Source: Diplolepis rosae (taxonomy: Eukaryota; Arthropoda; Insecta; Hymenoptera; Diplolepididae). From it: 64,000 nucleotides of DNA. Location of the stretch: assembly GCA_030998225.1 (NCBI GenBank), contig JAPYXD010000680.1, positions 17,806,501-17,870,500 of the forward strand, written 5' to 3'. Position numbers and translations under genes: made by a program. Below, piece by piece: positions 58,401 to 64,000 of this stretch (the stretch's first letter is position 1; every line of letters begins with the position of its first letter). A model generated the notes under the pieces. That model was not told the origin of the DNA. It saw only the letters and a list, made by a program, of their open reading frames with translations, and searched no databases.

Positions 58401-61400
58401 TTTTTCGTGGGCAGCCGTTAAGGATAAGTGTTACGCTAACCATCCAGAGACGATTCAGGCCTTGAAACACGAAATCGAAGTTGCCATTTATGGGATTAAC
58501 GCCCAAACAATCGAAAATGTACTGAAAAATTGGGTTGATCGAATGGGGTACTATAAGGTCAGCCGTGGCAATCATTTGAATGATGTTGTATTTCATTCTT
58601 AAATGAAAAGTTTCAATCTTTCTAATAAAACCATACTTTTGAAAAAATATCCATAAGTTTTTTTTTATAGCCGCTTCAAATTCCAAATGTTAGATAGCCC
58701 ACCCTGTAAAGGGTTTTCCAATAGGGACATAACAATTTCGTATCTTTATATGAACGCACCCTTAAACTTTTTTAATGAACTCTCAATGTCAAAACGTTAG
58801 TTAAAGTCAACATTTTCATCATGGTAAAGTTCACGAACTAGCAACGTTTGGAAATTATTAGAAATTACTACTGAACTTCTGAGTCGGTGGTCGCAACTTT
58901 AAGAGCGCTTACTCCAATTTTTGGCCGTAATAATCGTCCCACCCGACAAGCTGTGCGTGCTATAGTGGATAAATTCGAGACCAAATTTACACTATTGGAC
59001 GTTTCAGTGCCAAAAATACGTCGTATTGCTCGAAGCGAAGAAGTCATCACAGCCGTAAGTGTATCGATTCAAAATGAGCCAAATCAGTCGATTCCACGTC
59101 GTTATCAAGAATCGGGCATCGCTCAAACGACACTGTGGCGTATTATTCGAAAAGATCTTGGCCTACATGCTTTCAAGATTAAATTGACTCAAGAACTAAA
59201 GCCACTTGATCATTGGAAACGCCGAAACTTCTCCAATTGGGCTCTGGAAAAGCTTGAAGAAAATGAAGAATTTCATCGAAAAATCATCTTCAGCGATGAA
59301 GCTCATTTCTGGCTTAATGGCTTTGTTAATAAGCAAAATATGCGTTATTGGTCAGCAAAAACCCAAATGTGCTTCCAACGCGAAATTGCCAACGATCCGG
59401 TCGAAATGTCGGCCAGAGTGGTGGAAAATTGGGCCCAAAGAATCGACGGCTGTAAACGGGCTCGTGGTGGTCATATGACCGATATCGAATTTCATTCATA
59501 AAATGTAATGCTTGCACTACACCTAAAATAAATTTGAACTCAATATCTCAAATATTTCTGTGTTTTATTCATAGATAAAATTTTTATGTCTCTATTGGAA
59601 AACCCTTTACATAATCGCACGTTTATTCCTATTAATTTAAAAATCTTAAACACTACAGGGTTATGAAGCGAACAACTATCTAACCACGCAATTTATTCCG
59701 AACGATATAACTGCGAGACCATCGAACGATTGAAATGTACTTACCAAATCTGAGTTATGATTCGTCGAATAATAGGACCGTGTGAGAAATATCGATGCCT
59801 CACTCAACCAGTATTTTTTCTTCCAAAAGGTTTTAATAATGAGTAAATTTAATTTGTAACTAAATTTTAAAACAAAGGATATCAATAATTATAATTCTCT
59901 TCTTATTTTATGAAACTTAATTTCATTATGCATCAACTTAATATTTTCTTTAAACGAATTTCCAAATGAAAATTAGAAATTATGTTACAATAGCATGCAC
60001 ACAAGTGTTTATCGTAATAATAATAGAAGAAATGCTTTGTGATTATGTTAAAGTCGATGTTCTCTTTGAGAAAGATGTGTTAAAAAATATGAAACTGGGT
60101 ATTCATTAAGAATTACTGTTACATAATTCGGTTTTATTGTATGACTTTGGCAGTTGATCCACTTTCGCGAAATGAGTCAAATTTGTAATTATATTCTGCT
60201 ATATGGGAAATCATTCATAGAAAATAGGGACAACTTGACCACACTGCAAGGTAATGTGCTCAACGCAAAACTCTACTAGCCCACCACAGCGTTACGTCGC
60301 AGTATCAGTATGGTAAAAATGTCTATTTACTGGAACTCTTTAACCTAATTTTATGGACGATAATAATACATGATGTAATGCGGAGCCAAGCTTTGCCGTA
60401 CTCGGCAAAGGACGATGTTTTTTGGACGAGCCGTAGCGGAGCGCGCGGAACAAGCGAGTATGAAAAACATAGCCCGAGGCCAAGTACGCGCCAGTGCTCC
60501 CAGATCGTGGATGGAATTCACCCCCCCCCCCCCCAATCTACCAGTTTATTGCAAAAAAACAATTTTTCACATATAATTTGGGCAAATTTTTGAAGTATAT
60601 TACTTTTTCAAGTTGTTCTTTAATTATATTTGAAAGTTTGCCCAAATTATACTTGAAAACTTGCTTTTTTCAACTAAATGTCAAAATGGAGGGGGTAAGT
60701 TCCATCCATGATCTGGGAGCACTGGTACGCGCTTGGCTCTAAGCTGCATACGATACTTTATGCAAGGAAAGGACATTTTTCACGTAAAATTTCTCCGCTG
60801 ATTCTTTCCAAACGCAATATGCAGTTACCATACTTTTGGTAACTTGTCTGAGTATTTTTATGCTGGTATAGTAAAAGTTATCCTAAACGTTTTTCTCATG
60901 CAGAGACGAGTGCCACAAACTTTACACGGGTCGAAATTGCTTGCTTCTCGCATACGATGCACACGTTTTTCTTTATAACAAATGTGAGAAATGTGCCTCT
61001 TACTGTTACAATTGACAGTACTTCGAAAAGAATTCGATAAAACTTTTTAAAATGATTTTCACACACGATGTCTTGAGATGACACAAGGAATGCGACTATT
61101 CGCATCGGTGTTTTACCAAAAATTAGCTACTGTCATTAGAAACATTTTACACTACTTTATTTGGTCATATTGGTATTTTAACATTGAAAGAATCAGCTGT
61201 CCTGCAACTGGTACATCTCCCCTAATTTTATGCTCAAAGTGTGCATACGCAACAGAGCTGGAAAATATAATTTATGTGCCTCCGGCGCCTAAACTCGTTT
61301 TTTCGCTACAGTTAAGAGTAGCGCAATGTTGTGTATTGCGCTACAGAGGGATGTAATATAAAATTGAAATGCGCATGCGCCTATAGCCATACAGCGGAGC

Positions 61401-62715
61401 GCAATCTTCTTCTTATTCTTCTTCTTCTTCGTACAGCGTTAGCACCATACTGACAAAGCCTTGTACATTTGAACTGCGCATGCGTCTATTAAAATCCGCT
61501 ACTACTACACAAGATCGATAAAATCAAAATGGCTGGGACTAGTCGCGAAATATCAAGTGTAATGACTAGCGCCGCGAACAACTACAATACTAGATTAGAT
61601 TCGAGTGTACGCATAAAAACTTGTATACGCACCGAAGTCACATAAAATAGAATACATGCCAATGCACACAATTCGGGAAATTACGAGACTCGCGACAATG
61701 CTCGCAGGACTGATCGCGCCTCAGATTCGTCTCCGCTCCGATCTCCTGCGAGCATTGCCGCTCGTCACGCAATAACCCTCATTGTGCGCCTAGGCACGTA
61801 ATATACTATTTGCCCCACTGGTCTGGAATTGCCCATTTTCGTCACGCTCCACATGCACAGAAAGTGTCCCATTTCGTGTATGTGTTGCAGAAAATAATTT
61901 TTATCTCAACAGAGCTGTCGAATGTAATTGGGGTCATAAGACCCTACCACATGATTTTAATCGACATTTTGAAATACAGTGACGTTATGATTCAACCTGA
62001 AAAATTATTCGTAGTGTTTGATACCCAATACACGATTAATCAAGAATTTATCCCTGATGGATTTATTATCAATACTATGTTCAATCCACGTAACATTGCA
62101 CTTTTAATGGTATGTACCATGAATTCATTTTATATCTTAAACTATATTAAATATTAAAATGAAGACTTCAAACAAATTTTTAAAAAAGTGACAAATATAT
62201 TTAAAAAATTTTTAGCTTGATTTAGAGGTAAATTCTGTAAAAGGCTACACAAATATTGGATGGGCCGACAATAATTCTCAAAAAGTACAAGAAGGTGAAA
62301 TAATGTATTGGAGTATCGAGTCACGTATCTTCGTAGCGATACCTGTTGAAATAATGAAAAATAAAAACTGCTTACCTTACATCAATAAAGCTCTTGATTA
62401 CACTCATTTATGCGTTCTTATCAATGATAGAATTTCTTTCTCTAAAGTAAGTACAGTACCTCTTTCTAATTTAAAAAATAGAATAGGTTAATAAATATTT
62501 CCCTTAAAATGTAAAATAAGATTTATTTATTTTAGATTCACATAGGCGCTTCTCTGGTCCACGATGATTTGGTAGTAGGCGTTTTATCGTATATCAATAC
62601 TGCCGAATGTGCAGCAGCTTTGGTTTTTACTAAGGTTTCGGAATTTAAGACACTAATTAAAACTGGACTTGAGGCAAATCCTGTTATCAAGCCCAGAATA
62701 GTTGTTAAAAACTGA
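49391..62715 (+). CDS. Secreted serine protease homologue (non-catalytic), five exons
   Basis: Joining 49391-49442, 56956-57093, 61913-62109, 62216-62446 and 62536-62715 gives one 265-residue frame with GT-AG introns in matching phases (1, 1, 0, 0). It has a signal peptide (MLRIFVFCFIIWIATAQ) and a trypsin (S1) fold: C42-C58 region EKICETSLIAPKHTLAAASC, ...PRNIALLMLDLEV, IGWA, C168-C182 CLPYINKALDYTHLC, and the end GASLVHDDLVVGVLSY, FTKVSEF. The catalytic triad is absent: AAHC is AASC (His to Ser), DIALL is NIALL (Asp to Asn), and GDSGGPLV aligns to IHIGASLV (Ser to Ile). The IVGG activation site is not evident. Such homologues act as cofactors or decoys in clotting, melanisation or venom in arthropods; the role here is unknown. 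The open frame over five exons argues that it is still under selection. Confidence 0.85.
50100..50790 (+). repeat. 144-bp minisatellite, left arm
   Basis: Units of 144 bp (AAAAATTTTGAAAATCAATT, AAGTTCCAAGAGTTCTGGTC, GTTCTGTTCCCCCCCGGAAT, CATTTTTCTCTCAGATCAAA) in about four to five copies. Because 144 is a multiple of three, the frame 50321-50809 stays open as 48-residue repeats (KNFENQILKSSKSSGQSSVP, PRNSSTKKPYNIFLSDQNPK). Probably not a gene: no start context, no homology, and located in an intron. Confidence 0.85.
50810..51520. repeat. Tandem repeats of about 150 bp inside the foldback element
   Basis: Three degenerate units between 51120 and 51480 share AAAATGATTAAACCAATCCA, CATAATTTAAGGCT, GGCTCTCGAAATA and GGAAGTCGTAA. 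Non-coding. Confidence 0.65.
51521..52035 (+). mobile_element. MITE family M2, copy B
   Basis: TGTGCCTCCGGCGC at the left and GCGCCTAGGCACA at the right, with CA/TG in place of the TA duplication. Shares CTGCGCATGCGCCTATTG, TCGTACAGCGTTGGCACC, TTGTACATTTGAACTGCGCA and GAGTGTACGCATAAAAAC with copy C. Nested in the intron-1 foldback element. Confidence 0.85.
52045..52530 (+). repeat. Repeat R1, copy e (5'-truncated)
   Basis: Begins at ATATCTCGTATAATTTAACT right after the M2 MITE and runs to the R1 end CCATGATGAGAATGT. It contains GGCTCCGATAAAGTGTACC, four CAGA units, CGTAAAAACCATTTTTTC and ACGTAAAGATTTGATG. The short minus-strand frame over it is not a gene. Confidence 0.8.
52531..52910. repeat. 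143-bp tandem repeats
   Basis: CCCTGCATGGCCAT recurs at 52536, 52679 and 52822. Units share AAAATCATCTTTTTG, TTTATGGTCTA, ACTCTGATTTTTGGGCTC and TCTATCGATTTT. Open frames on both strands follow the repeat and are not considered genes. Confidence 0.85.
53630..54526. mobile_element. TIR element with internal tRNA-like stretch
   Basis: CACGGAAAAAAAAAGTTCAT at the left and the complement of CACGGAAAAAATAAGTTCAT at the right, about 35 bp at roughly 80% identity. Internal GTTCATGAAAATTT and TTTCGTTAACTCG phrases repeat. On the minus strand 54058-54131 carries GCGTTCGAATCCC and TAGCGGCGCTGG, resembling tRNA B and A boxes, but the stems do not pair. Confidence 0.6.
54590..55200. other. Unexplained segment with AATCCGA repeats
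   Basis: AATCCGATTTAATCCGAGGC, AATGAATCCGAAACC and AATCCGAATTAATCCGAGC form a short repeat cluster (54680-54760). The following frame from 54759 (MDINIGMNRNISDWLEMNSY) has no recognised domain. Confidence 0.4.
55250..56160 (-). repeat. 144-bp minisatellite, right arm
   Basis: Six inverted units of the left-arm minisatellite. The minus-strand frame 56122-55202 stays open for 306 residues as repeats of KNFENQILKSSKSSGQSSVP plus PRNSSTKKPYNIFLSNQNPK. A run of 18 G near 55470 shifts unit length but keeps the frame (PPPPPPNSS). Confidence 0.85.
56554..56955. other. 3' part of intron 1, unique AT-rich DNA
   Basis: The last 400 bases of intron 1 after the foldback element. No repeat recognised. 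It ends with the pyrimidine-rich acceptor of exon 2. Confidence 0.6.
56956..57093 (+). CDS. Protease homologue exon 2: C42-C58 segment
   Basis: Acceptor TTATTTTACTTCTAG ends at 56955. Codes NTNLTLLESKQKKEITYMGF, LMFEFEKICETSLIAPKHTL, AAASCT. A serine replaces the catalytic His of AAHC. The donor chosen (C|GTAACA at 57094) keeps the frame into exon 3. The stronger-looking GTAAAA at 57101 would shift the frame and reach an early stop. Confidence 0.8.
57335..57555. mobile_element. Palindromic MITE in intron 2
   Basis: CACTCTAAAAACAAGTGTGT and its exact complement bound the element, with TA on both sides (57333-57334, 57556-57557). Arms of about 95 bp (ACTTCTACACGTGAATCACG, AATTTGAAGTGTGTATTTTT) fold around a spacer of about 30 bp. 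Nearly perfect, so probably young. Confidence 0.92.
57800..58706 (+). mobile_element. Tc1/mariner-type element with ~200-bp inverted ends
   Basis: CAGGGTGGGCTATCTAACAT starts the element and its complement ends it at 58706, followed by TA. Inversion extends about 200 bp inward on both sides (AACTTATGGATATTTTTTCA, GATTGAACCTTTCCATTTAA, CCCATTCGATCAACCC), because the 5' end is an inverted copy of the 3' coding end. Confidence 0.88.
57997..58602 (+). pseudogene. Tc1/mariner-type transposase (DDE_3), C-terminal two thirds
   Basis: One frame runs VNKQNFCIWVSENQK, PMHPQRVTVWCGFWYGGIIG, PFFFKNDQGASVTVNGER, stop, RAMLNEFFVPKIEDDDMDDI, WFQQDWPTCHTANVT (second catalytic Asp in QQD), RTVFENRIISRNTDVS, stop, PPRSCD, stop, TPLDYFSWAAVKDKCYANHP (third-acid region), ENVLKNWVDRMGYYKVSRGN, HLNDVVFHS. 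This is the widespread arthropod DDE_3 transposase. Three in-frame stops and loss of the N-terminal DNA-binding half make it inactive. Confidence 0.9.
58709..59607 (+). mobile_element. Tc1/mariner-type element, internally deleted
   Basis: AAGGGTTTTCCAATAGGGAC and the complement of AAGGGTTTTCCAATAGAGAC form the TIRs, with TA at 58707-58708 and 59608-59609. It directly abuts the previous element, sharing the TA at 58707. The TIR resembles that of the element at 24722. Confidence 0.9.
58821..59501 (+). pseudogene. Tc1/mariner-type transposase, N-terminal half plus tail
   Basis: From ATG 58821: MVKFTN, stop, QRLEIIRNYY, stop, then open to 59501: VVATLRALTPIFGRNNRPTR (DUF4817-type HTH), ESGIAQTTLWRIIRKDLGLH (second HTH), AFKIKLTQELKPLDH, KIIFSDEAHFWLNGFVNKQN (first catalytic Asp), MRYWSAKTQ, then a jump to the C-terminus SARVVENWAQRIDGCKRARG, GHMTDIEFHS. 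About 120 codons with the second and third acidic residues are deleted. Confidence 0.9.
59610..60360. other. Intron 2 spacer, nothing recognised
   Basis: AT-rich sequence between the transposase pseudogenes and repeat R5. No supported feature. Confidence 0.5.
60365..60800. repeat. Repeat R5, copy 2
   Basis: GCGGAGCCAAGCTTTGCCGT, ACTCGGCAAAGGACG, then a GC-rich part (GGACGAGCCGTAGCGGAGCG) and, beyond the nested MITE, GCGCTTGGCTCTAAGCTGCA and TACGATACTTTATGCAAGG. Shared with 47664-47760, where the middle is shorter. 60800-61270 continues without a recognised feature. Confidence 0.7.
60492..60724. mobile_element. hAT-type MITE with perfect 8-bp target duplication
   Basis: Ends CAGTGCTCCCAGATCGTGGA and the complement of CAGTGCTCCCAGATCATGGA. 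Identical octamers GTACGCGC lie on both sides (60484-60491, 60725-60732). Internal arms (GGGCAAATTT, AAATTATACTTGAAAA) are loosely inverted. A run of 14 C lies near the left end. Non-coding; inserted in repeat R5. Confidence 0.93.
61275..61798 (+). mobile_element. MITE family M2, copy C
   Basis: TGTGCCTCCGGCGCC and GGCGCACAATG-type right end GCGCCTAGGCACG, with TA on both sides (61273-61274, 61799-61800). The best-preserved copy at 524 bp. Internal palindrome ATGCTCGCAGGA / TCCTGCGAGCAT. Lies near the end of intron 2 of the protease-homologue gene. Confidence 0.88.
61815..61900 (+). repeat. Conserved hairpin repeat, copy 2
   Basis: CCACTGGTCTGGAATTGCCC, ATTTTCGTCACGCTCCACAT, GCACAGAAAGTGTCCCATTT, CGTGTATGTGTTGCAGAAAA match 32466-32546 read on its minus strand. 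The hairpin (ACATGCACAG / CGTGTATGT) is kept with compensating or wobble changes. It ends about 13 bp before the acceptor of exon 3. Confidence 0.65.
61913..62109 (+). CDS. Protease homologue exon 3
   Basis: Acceptor TTTTTATCTCAACAG ends at 61912. Codes LSNVIGVIRPYHMILIDILK, YSDVMIQPEKLFVVFDTQYT, INQEFIPDGFIINTMFNPRN, IALLM, then donor GTATGT. The NIALL block corresponds to the DIALL of S1 proteases, with the catalytic Asp replaced by Asn. The segment from C58 to this site is longer than usual (about 62 versus 44 residues). Confidence 0.85.
62216..62446 (+). CDS. Protease homologue exon 4
   Basis: Acceptor AAATTTTTAG, 77 codons, donor GTAAGT. Begins LDLEVNSVKGYTNIGWADNN, includes MYWSIESRIFVAIPVEIMKN and CLPYINKALDYTHLCVL, whose two Cys are spaced like C168 and C182 of chymotrypsin. 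The intron before it is 106 bp and the one after 89 bp. Confidence 0.88.
62536..62715 (+). CDS. Protease homologue exon 5
   Basis: Acceptor TTATTTATTTTAG, 59 codons and TGA. IHIGASLVHDDLVVGVLSYI replaces the GDSGGPLV active-site loop. ECAAALVFTKVSEFKTLIKT corresponds to the C220 loop and the C-terminal helix of the trypsin fold. It ends EANPVIKPRIVVKN. Confidence 0.88.
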   Translation: MHIGASLVHDDLVVGVLSYINTAECAAALVFTKVSEFKTLIKTGLEANPVIKPRIVVKN

Positions 62716-62737
62716 TATCAAATTTTTCAAAATCATT

Positions 62738-62777
62738 TTTACATTCTCATCATGGATGAGAAGGTATTGGTTTTATT
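62738..62777 (-). repeat. R1 terminal fragment in the 3' UTR
   Basis: TTTTACATTCTCATCATGGA, TGAGAAGGTATTGGTTTTA is the reverse complement of the R1 3' end. It sits 23 bp after the stop codon of the protease homologue, so it would be transcribed in the 3' UTR, where it can form a small hairpin (TTCTCATC / GATGAGAA). Confidence 0.75.
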
Positions 62778-62906
62778 TTTAATACAATTGAATAGTTTGT
62801 TTGTTACTTGACGCTTATTAATATTTCGCTTTGTTTGTGATGTATATTGGACGGTATGCAAGACTATGATTTTCATAATCAATTTCATGTAAATTCTGTA
62901 TCTGAA

Positions 62907-62912
62907 AATAAA
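62907..62912 (+). terminator. Poly(A) signal of the protease-homologue gene
   Basis: AATAAA about 190 bp after the stop codon, followed by T-rich sequence (ATTTTTTTCCTGG). The expected cleavage site would be around 62925-62945. Confidence 0.55.
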
Positions 62913-63096
62913 AATTAAATTTTTTTCCTGGTTATTATCTTTTTTCTTATTTTAACTAATAAATTAATAAGATAGATATTAAAACAGAGACAGGACGAGA
63001 CTAATTCAAGGAGCAAAACTCATTCAGAATATAAAAATTTCTAAGAATATTATTTCTGTGTTATTATTAATACAACATAAAAAATTGCAAATAATG

Positions 63097-63156
63097 TCAA
63101 GATTTTCCTGCGGACCAACAAAATTTTCCCCTGGACCACCGGTTGGCGATCGCTGC
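63097..63156. mobile_element. hAT-like terminus
   Basis: The complement of CAGCGATCGCCAACCGGTGG, followed by TCCAGGGGAAAATTTTG and TTGGTCCGCAGG, resembles the end of hAT elements that begin CAGCGNTCNCCAACC. The other end is not seen, so this is a fragment. Confidence 0.5.
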
Positions 63157-64000
63157 TTTATGGTGCGAAGCAATGATGGTAAAGACTATTAATGGCACGT
63201 GACCGGTATCACCAGATATTACCAAAAATTTACCGACAATTACCGGAAAATGTTTATCAAAGTCGTAAAGTTAAAATTTTAGGCACATTTGAGTATTTTT
63301 TCTTAGAGTGCAAATTTTGAATTCTAATTCGGATCTTTTCACACATTTGTGAAGCCAAATATTATTCTAGTAATTCGTTATTCATTGAAAAAAACGAAAA
63401 TACAATATTTATTAAAGAAAGAGCAGACAATAAAAAACGATACACAAGCGTGCAGTAGTATTTAGTGCTTGCGGTATCTTGAGTAAATTTAACAAGTGTT
63501 TAACAGTAAGAAACCTAAGTGTAAGAAATAAAATGTATTAACTAAATATTAAAATATGATGCAAACACACTGATAGAAATGGTTCGGGAGTTTTAGCCAT
63601 TCGGTTGTAGGTTGGGAATTTATAATTGTATTTATAAAATAATATGTCTCTCTGAACAACGCAGGATGTTGAATACAGAAATCAAAATATTGTATGTGAA
63701 ATTGGTCGAATCAGAAATATAATATGGGAAGGCGAACAATACATTTTTCCATAGCAACCAATGATATGATTCATTCGTTCATATTTATTCAGTTATAATC
63801 GAATGGTTAAAATACAAATCTCATATTGCTGTATCTATGCCAGCAATAAGGTAAGGTTAAATTAATCATAAATATCGTTGTAACAGCCATTCCTTTCTAT
63901 CAGTGCATAAAAGAATATATTTATTGTGTTTGCAATGTTTATAACATTATTATTTTAACAAATGAAACTTTTCTTGTGCAATAAAAAAATCTTCTGAGTT
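63157..64000. other. Terminal AT-rich spacer
   Basis: No gene recognised. An ACCGGTATCACCAGATATTA / ATTACCGG cluster near 63203-63250 is the only patterned part. Confidence 0.5.

Noticed and set aside
58051..58686. 211-codon minus-strand ORF
   Set aside because: Antisense shadow of the DDE_3 transposase pseudogene. The plus frame carries the recognisable motifs.

Overview
The window looks like a repeat-choked piece of an AT-rich animal nuclear genome, most likely an insect. The evidence is a split gene with phase-consistent GT-AG introns, a TATA promoter and an AATAAA signal, together with many decayed mariner/Tc1 elements, hAT-like and TTAA-flanked elements, MITEs, minisatellites and very large inverted repeats. 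A hymenopteran would fit (mariner load, a DUF4806-like pseudogene, a secreted serine-protease homologue), but the species cannot be read from the sequence. No rRNA gene, intact tRNA gene, CRISPR array, operon or plasmid/phage feature is visible.

The one apparently intact gene lies on the + strand from 49391 to 62715. I assembled it from five exons (49391-49442, 56956-57093, 61913-62109, 62216-62446, 62536-62715) that join in phase into a 265-residue secreted trypsin-fold protein. All three catalytic positions are replaced (His to Ser, Asp to Asn, Ser to Ile), so it reads as a non-catalytic serine protease homologue. It has a TATA box at 49264, a short upstream ORF and a poly(A) signal at 62907. 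Its first two introns (7.5 and 4.8 kb) are almost entirely transposons.

Layout. 0-4 kb: a mariner (minus strand) split by a ~3.1 kb foldback insertion whose core palindrome carries hammerhead-ribozyme-like sequences. 4-9.8 kb: an internally deleted mariner, a TTAA-flanked element with a nested MITE, and a palindromic MITE. 11.5-18.9 kb: copies of a ~1.4 kb repeat (R1), two mariner pseudogenes and one unexplained exon-like segment. 20.8-25.3 kb: a non-autonomous hAT, a TIR element, a 92-bp minisatellite broken by a hAT foldback MITE, a DUF4806-like pseudogene and a Tc1/mariner remnant. 26-30.4 kb: an R1 copy split by a 3.1 kb near-perfect palindrome. 33-37.2 kb: three more mariner remnants and a TIR element. 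38.3-38.7 kb: a THAP zinc-finger exon or pseudogene. 40.5-48.6 kb: R1, MITEs, a CA/TA microsatellite, TCGA-rich palindromes and another mariner 5' end. 49.3-62.9 kb: the protease-homologue gene; intron 1 holds a 6.8 kb Foldback-like element with minisatellite arms and a 9-bp target duplication, and intron 2 holds two abutting Tc1/mariner pseudogenes and several MITEs. 63-64 kb: a hAT-like terminus and unexplained AT-rich DNA.

Apart from the protease homologue, nothing here looks like an intact host gene or a multi-gene system. The interest lies in the pseudo-protease, in the foldback elements nested around it, and in a few short candidates (hammerhead-like cores, a conserved hairpin repeat, an 81-codon exon-like frame).
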